Counted from the first letter of the stretch, positions 1-12,330 are shown. The stretch is DNA of 64,000 nt from Heterocephalus glaber (GCF_000247695.1 NW_004624743.1:11126228-11190227), one strand, 5' to 3'. The notes: generated by a model from the letters alone, not told the origin. A program made the numbers and translations.

Positions 1-3000
1 AATAATTTTTAAATATTTCTATTCTCAGGAAATATGAGTACACATAGTCCAAAAATTGCAAAGATTTCTGCATAAAGAAAAAAATAAATTTGCACAAAGT
101 GAGAAAAGTAGGAATCACTTTTGAAACAAAAGTTCAAATATATAAGCATCAAAAGACCATTATTGAATGGAACAAGATAAACTAGAGGCCAAACCATCCC
201 TCAGCAACATTACACTCCTGACCAGAGGGGACACTCCATGAATACCTGACTATGAAGGGCCTTGTTCTGTGTTCTTTTCTAAGAGCTGGGGTTGAATTTC
301 ACTGCAAAATACTTCAGCCCAAATGCTCTCCCTAAGACTAATAAAATAAGATCAGCTTACAGTAAGTGCTTATTATTGTGCTTATTATTATTGTGCCAGA
401 CACCAAATAGCCAAATGTATAAATTGACTTTCTCATCCACTAGAAGCTCAAAGTCATTGTAAGTAAACTAAACACTAGATAGTACTGACCAAAGAAGGAC
501 TTTTTCACTCTGTAAACACGTTTATACTCTGAGAGATAAGATAAATTAATTAAAATATCCACAGTTGCAGCTATTTTACAAACAACTATTGAAGTCAAAC
601 TACTGAATTCTAGTGGTTAAAAAGTTATGTGAGCCAAAATGTTAAATTGAGATGATTGATACTTAACGATCATACCATAGTTGAGACTAAAAAGCATTTT
701 ATGTCTCAAAACTATAGACAACTTTACTGTTTTCACGTGTTTGCTTTTTATCACTTGTTCATGTATACAGACTTGATTTCTTATGTGATTTTTTTTCTGA
801 ATAAGAACTGTGGTGGAGTGATACAGCATGGGTAGACTGTGTCATCATGGTCCATGGACCACTTTGTACCTGAGCTCCCGATTACATAGAAACTAAAGAC
901 TTTTCTGTTACCAGTGTGAAAGGAGTGGTCTGGTCCTGCTAGTTCACTTCTCATGGAACAAAATGGGTAAGAACAAAAGAACATCAGTTTGTATTAACCG
1001 GCAGTTTCAACAGAGCCTCGAGACTGAGTGGATAAAGAAATCATCTTAATGTTCCAGTCCACAGCGTCATTACTATCACTTTTGAGACTCACAGAGAGAA
1101 AGAGCTTGTGCATCTCACAGGTCTCTGCCTTTCTTACAGATTATCATAAAATTTTATTCCCACAAGTTCTTCCGAGCACTAAGTTTCCTTAAGAATGACC
1201 TTTTGGTAAATCAGGATTATGTGATTAAGAGTTCACGAAACTCAACTGGAATTAATTTCTAGAAGACACCATCCCATATCACCTGATTCAGCATTTCATT
1301 CCTGAGAGTTTCAAAATAATGTCAGCCTACAGGCAATTTTACAGCCAATTTTCACTCTATTTTAAGGTTTTTATTATGATAATATGTGTGATCCTTTGAA
1401 GAATGGGAAAGAAAATAGTGGTCTGGTAAAACGTAATGTTAATATTCATAAAGGTAAGTTTTATGAAGTCCCAGGTTTAGCTAATTTTGTCTCAGAGTAT
1501 GAAGGAGAACCTCAAAGGCACAGTTGCACTGTATCTGCCCATTGATCTAACACCTTAAACATCACTCTATGAATGGAACTGTGTGTTTTCATAGTTGTAC
1601 ACATAGGCCCCCAAACAAAACTGATTCTTACTCTAGAAAACAAGTCACGCTGTTGTCAGATTGCTAAAAACCAAATATTATGGGAATTATCTCTTTAGTT
1701 GAATATAAAGAGTAACAAATTTTGCATAAACTTACTAAGAAACACATTTCATGCAGAGAAAAAGAGAAAGCCTATCAACTCTTTTATTTATAAGCTGCTT
1801 AAAATAAGCAAGACTAGTAAATATATGGGACCTGAAAAAATCCTTTTTTTTCCTCAGCAAATATGTTAAAGTCAGTGGATGTGAAATCTGTAGAAATATC
1901 CAACATAAGTATCAATCATCCAAGTTAAACAAAAATGGTCATTTGCAGTAGAGTCTTTTATTAAGTATTGCATACTTAATAGGTGCTGTTTTATTTAAGC
2001 GAAGCCAGTGTTTTCTGACAAAGATTTTGGAAGCTGACATGGAAGGAGAGCTATGTATAGGAGAAGACTTGATTTCAATCACTATATTTAAATTAACCCA
2101 CAGTATTTTGAAATTAAACAAAAACCTGTTTTTATATTTTGGTTATAATTGAGTCAGGTCATGACCTCTGAAGATTAAATGATATATGGCATTTATGGCA
2201 CAAAACCCTTTTGCTCTTTGCTTGACTTGGCATTTCGACCTTGCCTCTGAACACGGGGCATTCTTGTTAACTGACGGAGAGGTCACTGAGATTACTGCAG
2301 TTTGGGTTTTATGTTAACAGTTCAATAGTAAAATGATGGGGGGAGCTTCTGAGAGAGGCCTTAATGGTTTATTACATTGTTGTTATTAAGACTTCTTAAG
2401 ATAACTGTTTTCAGAACCATACTATGCACTTTTTAGAACTTCTAGACTGAACATTTCTTGGTAGTCCTGATTCTCTTTTTCTTGTTCCATACTGGATTAG
2501 TTTTCCTTAAATTCATGGTCTGTGAGACCACTTATACGATTTATTTAAAAATGCATTTCTTGACTAGATGCATACCAAATTTTTTTTACTGAGAACTACC
2601 TTATATTTCTCCTCAGAATAACTATATTAACTTTTAATGGTGTTCATATATTGATGTTATTTTTGTATATTTAATCATGTAGCACTTTAGATACAAAGAC
2701 ATTTAAAGATATATAATAGGTAATTTCATAATAATATATTTCAACCAGAAGACATATTAATATTAAAGCCTCATTTAGGCATTGAAAAAAGTTTAGACAA
2801 ACTTCAAAAGAGAAAATCAATATGCTTCTCTGGAATGTATCATGCATACATAAAACATCAAAACATTTCATTTCTAACTAGCAATCTGAAAACAGGTTAG
2901 CTTTCTCTAAAGCCACGAAGAGCCTAGATGACACTAAAAATTTGTTAATTGTTTTCTAACTTACTCTGGAAGTGAAAATTTGTGATTATTTTACTCATAG

Positions 3001-3379
3001 GTCTCCATTTTGTCTAGTGAAGGGTGAACATTGGAATTCATGATGCTCCTGCTGGAAATCTATTTCTTGTAGTCCCAGAACTATCCGTGTAGAGGAAACA
3101 ACTCTAAACTATTTGGAAATCATAGGAAACAATTTTTCATACGTGATTTTTTCTTTTTATGTACAAGGCCCTTATTTATTCAACAATTTTACCTTAAATA
3201 TTTTTAATACTTTACTATCATGAATACAAGAAATGGTCTGATTTCCTTTTTTTCTTCTTTTAATCAAATTCATTGATGAATATTTAATGAGATATAAAAA
3301 TGTGTTTAATAACAATACTGTGTAGTGAGTTTTGATATATAGATATTATTTACTTTATAGTTTTTATGGCTAGAAGGCA
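1..3379. other. Unassigned AT-rich intergenic or intronic DNA
   Basis: I see no gene, SINE, recognisable L1 or LTR here. Open readings are short (about 60-75 codons) and occur on both strands with no splice-site context, as expected by chance in AT-rich DNA. Two stretches (about 830-1140 and 2150-2420) are less AT-rich than their surroundings and lack repeat hallmarks. They could be conserved noncoding sequence, but nothing in the sequence alone proves it. Confidence 0.5.
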
Positions 3380-3919
3380 AGTCCAGCACCAGTTACATTG
3401 TGGTGGCCAGAATCAGAAATCCCAAGAACACTGGGCCCTTGACTTGTGAACTCAATTCATTCCCAAGGGCTAGTGGTAACTCAGGTTGCTCAGTGGGTTT
3501 CAAAGTCTCTCTCCTGTATAATTTTAGGCCACACTTTCTTCCAGGCATATATCAGTGTCCTTAGAGAGGGATTGGCCCAGGATTTCTCAGTTAATCCCAC
3601 AAAGGAAAGGATGTTGTGATGTTCTTTCCGGAACTCCTTAAGGTCCAAATCTATATCTGAGACCATCTGGAAGCATTAGCAGCTGGCATTTGGGTTTTAA
3701 CTCAAGACTTTAGTCTTGAATTAAGACTAAAATTTCAGTTGTAATCCAAGTTGTTCTTATGTCAGGCCAGTTATAACTCGAATCTTATTTTGTTCTTCTA
3801 AGGACAGTACTTCATCACTATCTTTCAGTAATGTTCCAGAATGGGACTATAATACTACAGTCTCGGTGTCTAATTTTGATAGTACTTTTCTATTATGAAG
3901 AAGCATAATAAAGCAGGCC
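3380..3919. other. GC-richer unassigned block, part 1
   Basis: This block is noticeably more GC-rich than its flanks and may form one unit with 4021-4600, from which it is separated by a tiny L1 insertion. Readings on both strands are broken by stops. The texture resembles a degraded internal region of an old ERVL/MaLR-type element, or repeat-free unique sequence. I could not match it to a family, so it stays unassigned. Confidence 0.3.
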
Positions 3920-3934
3920 AAATTTTTCTCTCTT

Positions 3935-4004
3935 AGGTACAAGCACCCAATGGTAAATGTAAACACATTGTGTACCTAAAATGTACCAATAAAGGAATTT
4001 AAAA
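3935..4004 (+). mobile_element. Very short 5'-truncated L1 3' end with TSD
   Basis: The segment ends with the L1 3' terminus seen elsewhere in the window (CTAAAATGTACCAATAAA, then an A-rich tail). It is flanked by near-identical repeats AAATTTTTCTCTCTT at 3920-3934 and 4005-4020, which differ by one T. That is the signature of L1-type target-primed reverse transcription. Only about 70 bp of element was copied. Confidence 0.75.
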
Positions 4005-4020
4005 AAATTTTTTCTCTCTT

Positions 4021-4600
4021 TCTACCAGCTGATTATAGCCATCTTCCTCTGACATGATGGATATGGAATGGGAAAACAAAGGAGTGAATTAGGAATGAAG
4101 ACTATGGCCATTTGGGCCACTGCTTTGTATAATTTATGCTTTCAGGGCCCGTGTGGGCCTGATCTTGTATATGCCACTTCCATCTGATGATGGAGTAGTG
4201 CTGTGTATGGCCAAATTTTTATGATTTTCTGAGTTAAATAGCATGGAGTTCATGATGAGAGCTGGGTCTGATGGTATGGTGGTGATCCATGGCTAAGTGC
4301 AGGATCTGTTAGGCCCAGGAACTGTCCTAAAGTTGTTTATCAAAAGGAAAGACATGATCCACAGAGGATGGCTTTACTCCAGACTGAAGGGTCACTAGAG
4401 TTTCCCTGTATACATCCACCTCACACCTAGAATCCCTATCTGCCATTGGCACTTCAAGCTCTGTGGGACCTGCTGGATTATATGGACCAAATGGAGGAAC
4501 AGTATGCTCGGTATCCTGAGCCTCCTCACAGTCTTCTCTTGTTCTACAACTCACTTAAACGTAGGAGCTTTGCAGGTCATTCAATAAATAGAGTGGAGTA
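4021..4600. other. GC-richer unassigned block, part 2
   Basis: This continues the block at 3380-3919 after the L1 stub. Overlapping open readings of 75 codons (minus, 4327-4554) and 99 codons (plus, 4446-4745) exist but show no motif I recognise. An old ERVL/MaLR internal remnant is one possibility and unique noncoding DNA is another. Confidence 0.3.
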
Positions 4601-7149
4601 CCATATGAATACAAGAAATTTGTTGTCTCACAATCCAAAAAAGACCCAGAACAAGAGCACTTTGATTCAATCTGGCTTCAAAATTTATTATCCTCAAAAT
4701 TTTGAATTTATAAATAAATCAGCTCCATTTGGAAAATTGAAGTGAAATATCCGCCAACTGTAATCTGATCCCATAGCAGAAAACAGTATGCTGATTTATA
4801 GTACTTCTTAATGGGTCCCTTAATTTCTGGCCACAGAATATAAAGAAAATCTCCAACTAGCTGTCTATATGTAATACCAACGGCATAACCTACATTGCAG
4901 GGTTTATTTATAGACTAATTGTTACTTTTGTGAATCATTTAATTTTGGTATGAATTTTTTGAATTTTCCTTTAGAACATAAACTAAACAGGAATCTTGCT
5001 AACATCAGAATTTTAATACTTATGGCTTAGAAACCAATACAAAGTTGTTTAAACCAAATGATATTTTATATATATATATCCAAAAAATTGAATTGTACTT
5101 TTTATTTTTGTAAATATCTAAACAAGGCTTAAATATCACACCTGGGATCTGCAGAATTTACTTTTCATAATACTTGGGTGTATTTCTTGAAATAAGATCT
5201 AGACAAATAGGTATAACACATACAAAGATAGCAAGGAAGAATACTTTAAAGAGACTGTTTCAGCAAATCTAAGTTTTATTTTCTCTTAGGTTATAAATAA
5301 AATGAATATTTGGAGTTTTAAAGATTTATCTTTACTTCAATGATTCATAATTTATAACCATTCCTTACTAAATTGATGAGATGACAATGTTATCATATAG
5401 AAGAAAATTAAAAAAGCAAGAGACTGTGGAGAATATTTACCATTATTTCCAAATTGACTGTATATTGTATATCCAAATATTTTTAGAGCCATAGTCTTGT
5501 GTCATGTATTGTTCATAATTAAATATTCAATAAATAGTAATAAATAGTGCTGACATTCAGTTACAAGAGTACAAAAAAGAGAAGAATTAAAATCATAATA
5601 CAGAAAAAAGGAATTGCTAAAGTTTACTGCAGGAAAATATAATTATTAAAATGAAAAGCTAACACATAAAAGTAAACAAAATTAGTCAACTTTTTATAGT
5701 AGCATATGAGGTATACAGAGAAAAATCAACCAATAAACGTTAATGTCAAGTTGTAGACCTAGTGTAGAAATGAAGGAAATATGAAAGTAAAGGATAATAA
5801 AAATCATGTCTTACTCTTAAATAAAATTTAGATGAGATAAATAGTTTTGTAAGGAAAATATAACTGAGAAATATTAACAAACACAGTGGAAAATTTGGTA
5901 AGAAATGTGGTAGCCTCAAATTAGACTGCCATTAATACACTGTATCTTGCTGTGTAAGTTTTTTAGCATTTATGCCATTGTTTTCTAGTTAGTTAAAATA
6001 TGTACAATTATAGCATCTACTCAATAGTCTGTTAAAATTTATAAATTATTTTAAGCATCTATAATGGTTTTTAGATATTAGTATATCTAAAATATTAACT
6101 ATAAATAATAATCTTAAAAATATAGTGTTATGATGAAAATTATACTCAGATATCATTTTGGAATCTAGGTGTTAGAAAATTAAATGGTGTATACTTTTAG
6201 AGAACAATGAGCTTACATTTGCAACAAACTGATGACCTAATGCCAAAATTTTCCTGCAAGTAGTTAGAAAATGGAACATGCAGAAAACATACAATAACCT
6301 AATAAGTATAAGTTGATGAACAAGTAAAAGAAATGGAAATTCTGTGTTCTGCAATTAATAAGGTTAAGCAGCTTAAAATAACTAGTGGGATAGAATCTAC
6401 ATGTACATTATACATGTCCCATAACCACTCTTCAGTTGGAAGATATAGGGGCTTACTCTCAGTAGCTAAAATCATTAATAGCCAATATTTTAGGGTTCCA
6501 GTGATGTGTAACATGACACTTGTAGGACTATGTATTAGTTAAATGTGTAGACTGAAAAAAGGTCACACCACTGACAAATGAGAGAAAAAGGTGTTCTGTT
6601 TGTGCTTGAATTTCTGAAGATGGAAGAGAAGAGAAAATATTTCATCTAATAATTCTTAATTATAGGTTTGAAGACACTATTTATATTGATTACTTTTGTC
6701 AAACTTCAGTCTGTGAATGCATAATTTCATTGGCACTCCTGACTCTTCTTGAAGACTTAACCACAAACTGTGATTCTCAAGGGTCTGATATATAAAGCTC
6801 CATTAAACATAGTTCGCAAGCCTGATGCCAAAGAGTTCTCTATGAGAAGTGCAAAGCTTAAGTTAGGGGCATTATTAGAAATACTGTACAATGTAAAATA
6901 AAATGATTGAAGTATTCAAAAAGCTTACGTGTATAATCCTTAAGATGAGAATATAATTAGCAAATACTAGTATATTTGAAAAACTTCAAGTAAACATATG
7001 AAAATTTTAAAGAAGTAATGATTAAAATAATGTAGTAAAATTAGTAGACAAATTAAATATCTAGAGAGAGCAAAAGAAAGAGAAAACTAGAGGAGAGAAT
7101 TCAGGAAATTACCAAGAACATAATTAAAAGCGGATAGAATAAAAGGTGT
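4601..7149. other. Unassigned very AT-rich DNA
   Basis: No gene and no clear repeat boundary. There is a short AT alternation near 5068-5080. The A-rich plus strand from about 5560 onward resembles heavily decayed L1 sequence, but I cannot anchor it to a specific part of L1. Confidence 0.4.
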
Positions 7150-7721
7150 TAGAACAAAGTTAAGATATATAAGGTACTGGCCCATGAAGGAAAAAAGAAA
7201 GTGATCAATAAATTTCCAGTACATCTGAAGATATACTTTTGTTCAAAATGTGTTCAAAGTTCTGAATCTTCTAAGAAGAATAAAAAGAAACAAATATTCA
7301 CACAATAGCAGGACTTCATTACATAAAGACTAAATTTTAACATTAACAGTTAAAATAAAAATTTTCTTAAAGTGAAAGATGATTAGGAACTAATACTTAA
7401 TGTCAAAAGTGGTTGAATAGAAAGATATCTTGAAAATAACAAAAAAAAAGGGACGGGTAGTCTATATTTTTATACCCAGATAGTTTGTCTATTATCAGTA
7501 AGGATAAAGACATTTTAAAAATTAAACAAATAATTTACAATAATCCAGCCATAAATAAAGGAATTTATAATGATATATTTCAGGTAGAAAAAAAAATGAT
7601 CCCATAGACTGTCCTTAAATCAAGAGAGAATATAAACAAAAATTAATAAATACTTGGAAAAATGTGCAACTTTTAGCTTTATATTAAGTAAAAGTAAAAA
7701 GTGTTTTACAAGATTCTTTAG
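7150..7721 (+). mobile_element. Old HAL1/L1M fragment (ORF1 3' region)
   Basis: The sequence around 7500-7610 follows the end of L1M/HAL1 ORF1: a degraded 'AAAGACATTTT...AAACAAA' stretch, then 'TTTCAGGTAGAAAAAA..ATGAT'. It is strongly diverged, with frameshifts and stops throughout, and is interrupted at its 3' side by an MLT1 LTR. The homologous sequence resumes at 8065. Confidence 0.5.
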
Positions 7722-8064
7722 CCTTTTTAGGCTGCTGTAATAAAATACCACAAACTGGATAGCTTATAAGCAACAGAAACTTATTTCTAATGGTTTTAGA
7801 GCAAGGAAGTTCAAGAAACAGACTCAGAGATTCGATCTCCAGCATGGAGCTACCGTTTGATTCACACACTCTCCCACTGTGCCCTCCCTTGGTAGATGGA
7901 GCAGGCAGCTCACCGAGATTTCTTTTCTATGGGCCCCAGTCTCAATCACGAAGGCTCAAAACTCAAGACCTCTCACTTTTTAAAGGCCCCACTTCCTAAT
8001 AGCAAAACCTGAGGCATGAGGATTTCAACGTATGAATTTTTGGAGGACATATGCTGTCTGTGGT
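7722..8064 (-). mobile_element. MLT1-type LTR (ERVL-MaLR), minus strand
   Basis: On the plus strand it reads GCTGCTGTAATAAAATACCA, then CAAACTGGATAGCTTATAAG.. and AACAGAAACTTATTTCTAAT, which is the reverse complement of the conserved MLT1 3' half. At the other end it finishes with GGATTTCAACGTATGAATTT followed by GGAGGACA, the reverse complement of the MLT1 5' start. Length is about 340 bp. It sits inside an older HAL1/L1M element. This is a noncoding relic LTR with no internal retroviral genes next to it. Confidence 0.8.
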
Positions 8065-9771
8065 AAAGAATTAATTGATTAGACATAAATAAATACATAA
8101 CTCTAATAAAGGGTAGAGAAGTGATTATAAGTAAAAATAGTTTAAGGCCCATATATTGTAATTGAGGAAAATATAAATATTTTGATTAATTTTAATTTTT
8201 GACATTATTAATACTTAAAAATTTTAGTTGTAACCATTAAAAGAATACAAATGGATTATCTAACTGTAGGACTAATACAGGGAAGAAATGGAAATAGAGA
8301 TAAATTTTTCCCAACAAAAGATTTTACAAAACAATTTTAAAAATCATGGTATTAGCAAGATTTAAATAAGATGATTTGAAATATACTATTGGGAATCATA
8401 ATTATATTTTTGGTAATTTCTTAACTTTTATAATCTAATTTTTATTAATAGCAAACAACTTGGAAGACCTCCAGAGTTTTTATAACTATTAATGTAACGT
8501 AGCTGTGATCTAAGTTACTTGGATTTTTGGGCCTAAAATTGAGCCTATTCCAATTACAAAGCCCAGAGTGACAAACTGAAGAGAGAAAGAACAGCAAATT
8601 TACTCTGTATAAAAGAATACAGCAAAAAAAAATTCTTGAAAATAGTAAGGTTAAAAATAAAATAACAAAAAGGTATACAAAGCAAATATTAACTAAAGAA
8701 AATTATTCATCTTAATATCAGAGAAATATACTTTGAACTAAAAAGAAGCATTATTAAGCCTACCTAATCAATAATTAAAATCAAATTTCAGAGATCAAGC
8801 CTCATAATAAGTGTGTGTCTTATAATAACAAACTTGAGAGGAAATGTTGAGAAATTAGAGATGACGACAAATTATCCATCAAAGTTTAACATTTCAATTA
8901 GTTTCTCAAGATCAGTATATAAAAATCAATATTTAAGTAGGACATGGATTATTTGAAAAACACATATAGAATATTTCTAGTGTCTATTAATATGTTATTT
9001 CATACAATACACATCAATGGAAATTTAAAAATCTGGATTGTATAGATAGCCTTCCCTAATTACAATCTAAATTAAGTCAGTGTTCAGTTTAAAAAATTCA
9101 AGAGATTCATATATGAGAAAATATTCATCAATAAACTTGTATTTCAAAGAAAACAAACTAATATAAGCACTGCATTAAAAAATGTGCAGGAAGAAACTTA
9201 AGGAATGTTTTAAGAGAAATTTATAGACTTAAGTGATTATATTGTTAAGCAATGAAGATAGAAATATTTACTAATTTTTTAAAAAAACAGAACAATCCCA
9301 AACTAACTACAGACTAACTACAGTGGAATTAATAGAAAGGAAAAAGCAGAATTTAAGGGAATAAAAATAAAAAAGTAATGAAGAACTACAGTAAAAAACC
9401 AAAAATGAGTTACTTATAAAATTAAATAGAGAAACCTCTGACAAAAATTAAGTTGAGCTAGATATAACACGTAAATAAGAATTATTATGAATTACAAAAA
9501 TGTAACAGGCACAGACTGAGAAATATGGAACTTTATCTCAGAAACATACCAATTTAGATTGAATTTATACTTATAAAGTAAGACTTCTTCACTCAATATT
9601 GAACAGAAGCTGAAAGAGGGCACTTCCTTTTTCTTGGTACTAATTTGGAAGAAGAGTTATCATTTAAATTGATATACACAGTTAGAACTATGCTGAGAGT
9701 TTAAGAAAATTTGAAGTATGAGTTGCTTGATAAGAGTTTTATAATAAATGGATGTGAAGATGTGTTAAAAA
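8065..9771 (+). mobile_element. Old L1M/HAL1 continuation (inter-ORF and ORF2 5' part)
   Basis: After the MLT1 insertion the old L1 resumes. The stretch GTAACCATTAAAAGAATACA near 8231 matches the L1M inter-ORF region. The stretch at about 8660-8880 follows the endonuclease-domain region of L1M ORF2, and around 9380-9480 the pattern resembles the sequence between the endonuclease and reverse transcriptase domains. All of it is riddled with stops and indels. The younger L1 at 9783 is inserted at its end. Confidence 0.5.
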
Positions 9772-9782
9772 TTTTTCTTCTG

Positions 9783-11792
9783 AATTGAACCAAGCTATTG
9801 AAAAAATGGACTTAATAGATGTTTACAGAGTGTTCCACTCCACAAAATTAGAATACTCATTCTTTTCATCTGCATATGGGTCATTCTCTAAAATAGACCA
9901 CACGCTAGGTCATAGGATATGTCTAAGTAAATGTAAAAGAATTGAAGTTACCCCCTGTATATTTTCAGACCATAGTGCAGCAAAATTGGAGATCAATGAC
10001 ATAAGAAACTGCAGAATTCCCACAAACACATGGAAATTAACACCTTCCTGAACAACCAATGGGTCACAGGAAATTAAAGAAGAAATTAGACAGTTTCTAC
10101 AAGTAAATGGTGATACCTGTACAACATACAGGAATCTATGGGACACAATGAAAGCAGTTATAGGAGGGAAATTCTTAGCAGTCAATGCCCATATTAGGAA
10201 AACAGAGAGAACTCAAATAAATAACCTAATGCAGACCCTCAAGCTCCTAGAAAAAGATGAGCATAACAAACCCAAAGCTCACACAAGAGAAGAAATTGTA
10301 AAGATCAGAGCAGAAATCAATGCAATGGAGACTAAGAGAATGATACAAAAAATTAATGAATCAAAGAGTTGATTTTTTGAACTGGATTTCCACCTGCCCA
10401 AGATTAAAACTAGACCCATTCCTATCACCATGCTCTAAACTAAGATCGAAGTGGATTAAAGATCTAAATATTAAAACAGAAACACTAAACTTTCTGGAAG
10501 ATAAGTTAGGTAGAAGTCTTGAAGACATTGGCATAGTAAAGACTTTATGAACAAAACCTCAGTAGCATGGGAACTAGCACAAAGAATCAACAATGGGATC
10601 TCATCTTATTAAAAAGCTTCTGCACTGCAAAAGAAACCACCAACAGAGCTAAGAGACAACCTACAATGTGGGAAAAAATTTTCAGCAACTGTACCTTAGA
10701 CAAAGGACTACTATCCAGAATATATAAAGAATTGAAAATAACCAGATCCCCCAAATTCAAAGACCCAATTCAAAAATGGGCATCTGAAATGAACAGACAT
10801 TTCTCAGACAAAGAAGTAAAAGCAGCAAATAAATTTAGGAAAAAATGTTCATCATCACTGGTTATTCGAGAGATGCTGATGAAAACAACACTGAGATTCC
10901 ACGTCACCCCAGAAAGAGTGGCTGCTATTAAGAAATCACCTAATAACAAATGCTGACGGGGGTTTGGGGAGAAAGGAACCCTCCATTGTTGGTGGTATTG
11001 CAGATTGGTGCAACCACTGCGGAAATCAGTATGGAGATACCTCAAAGAACTAGGCTTAGAGGTCCCATTCAACCCAGCTATCCCCCCTGCTGGGTATCTT
11101 CACAAAAGAATTAAAAGAATCTTACCAGAGAGATATATGCATACCCATGTTTATAGCTGCACAGTTCATCTTGGTAAAAGCTTGGAAACAGCCCAAGTGG
11201 CCATCAACTGGAGACTGAGTAAAGAAGATGTGGGTTTTTTTTATATAAAATGGAATACTATTCAGCCATAAAGAATGAGAAACTAGAGACATTTATAGCT
11301 AAACGGATGCATATTGAGGCCATCCTCTTAAGTGAAAGGAATAGGACACACGTGTAAATACCGAATAGTTTCTCTGGTGAGAGACACTGAAAGTGTAATT
11401 AAGGATACGCACTGATGAAATGACCTAGTAACGTAGTTCTTGGATTGTGTTTCCATCGTGTGTCATATGACTGTATCGAAATTTAAGTTAGGGAGAAGCT
11501 TGGCTTATGTGCAGTCTGCTAGCTAACTGGAGGGTTTTTTCCAGACCACTATTTGTTCAGTGTTGGTTTTGGGGATCTTTCTGAAACAAATCACATCCTC
11601 TGGTGTCTTGTTGGTGCTTGGGATGCTTTTTTAAGTTATATGGAAAAATGTTCAAGTGCTTTTTTGTTTTGGTTGAGTTCTACTGTATTTGAATATTATT
11701 GTAGTTTTTTTCCCCTTGCATTGTTCTTCTTTGAATGGTTTTACTTTTTTGTATGTCTGTGTGTTTGATAACAAACTTATTTAAAAAAAATG
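9783..11792 (+). mobile_element. 5'-truncated, internally deleted L1 with TSD
   Basis: This insertion is about 2.0 kb. It begins inside the ORF2 endonuclease domain, jumps at about 10377 to the C-terminal part of ORF2, and continues into a 3'UTR ending in TTTAAAAAAAATG. Its flanks share TTTTTCTTCTG (9772-9782 and 11793-11803), extended upstream by A-rich sequence. This supports one insertion event covering the whole unit, including a T-rich 3'UTR that differs from the purine-rich 3'UTRs of the other L1 copies here. An ID SINE lies immediately downstream. Confidence 0.85.
9785..11310 (+). pseudogene. L1 ORF2 remnant (endonuclease end + C-terminus, RT deleted)
   Basis: The first reading (9785-10051, 88 codons) is the end of the L1 apurinic-type endonuclease. 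It retains the SKIDH motif and the downstream SDH motif, whose Asp and His belong to the EN active site. A stop and frameshift follow, then the linker region (10148-10372) ending in KINESKS. At about 10377 the sequence jumps directly to the ORF2 C-terminal region (LKLDPFLSPCSKLRSKWIKD). The entire reverse transcriptase domain, including the F(A/S)DD box, is therefore missing. The C-terminal part runs through 10956 and 11005-11271, with a frameshift near 10955. In L1, ORF2 supplies endonuclease and reverse transcriptase for target-primed insertion. This copy cannot encode a working protein. Confidence 0.85.
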
Positions 11793-11803
11793 TTTTTCTT
11801 CTG

Positions 11804-11876
11804 GGCTCAGTGGTTCTCCTTCCTGCCCCACAAAGCGCAAGAACCTGAGTTTGATCCTTGCTACCAAAAAATATTT
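11804..11876 (+). mobile_element. ID-type SINE, plus strand, 5'-truncated
   Basis: The sequence carries GGGCTCAGTGG (A-box region of the tRNA-Ala-derived ID family) and GAGTTTGATCCTTGCTACC (B-box region), followed by an A-rich tail. The middle is diverged. It directly abuts the TSD of the preceding L1, so it was either present at the target or inserted there later. Confidence 0.7.
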
Positions 11877-12210
11877 TTATTCATTATTTTTAATCTTTTA
11901 AATTTGGAGAAAACACACTAATCTATTTCTTAAACCAATTTTCCATCTGTTAAATAATTTTTCATTTTACTATAATGATGGATAGAACTAATCATTAACA
12001 TGTCAGTATCAGCTACCTTTATATACTGTTACATTTTAAATGTAAATATGATCTTTTTATCAGTTCTCATCATCAGAGTCATCAACATCATCTAAGTGAA
12101 ATGAAAGGCTCTATAATAAGGGAGGTTCTGAAGATCAAATCTCACAGAGAGAAGAAAGTACTAATGAATTCTTACTGAGTATACCGGCCTTTCATTTTAT
12201 CAATAAACTT
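11877..12210. other. Unassigned AT-rich spacer
   Basis: No gene or identifiable repeat between two ID SINEs. Confidence 0.5.
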
Positions 12211-12219
12211 CTCACATTG

Positions 12220-12321
12220 TTTTTTTTCTTTTCTTTGTTTCTTTTTTGGTACCCGGGATTGAACTCGGGACCTTGCGCTTGCGAGGCAGGCAGCGACACC
12301 ACTGAGCTAAATCCCTGGACC
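12220..12321 (-). mobile_element. ID-type SINE, minus strand, with TSD
   Basis: On the minus strand: ATTTAGCTCAGTGG (A box), TGCCTCGCAAGCGCAAGG, GAGTTCAATCCCGGGTACC (B box and end), then a long T/C-interrupted tail (poly-A on the SINE strand). Flanking repeats CTCACATTG (12211-12219) and CTCACACTG (12322-12330) differ at one base. This is a noncoding retroposon with an internal Pol III promoter. Confidence 0.85.
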
Positions 12322-12330
12322 CTCACACTG

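Noticed and set aside
9..197. 62-codon hydrophobic minus-strand reading at the window edge
   Set aside because: Short, AT-driven Phe/Leu/Ile-rich composition with no upstream promoter or splice signals.
10567..10956. 129-codon open reading
   Set aside because: It is the C-terminal part of an L1 ORF2 relic, not a cellular gene.
12220..12321. Possible tRNA-Ala gene (A and B boxes present)
   Set aside because: The tRNA fold is not kept and an A-rich tail plus TSDs are present, so it is an ID SINE.
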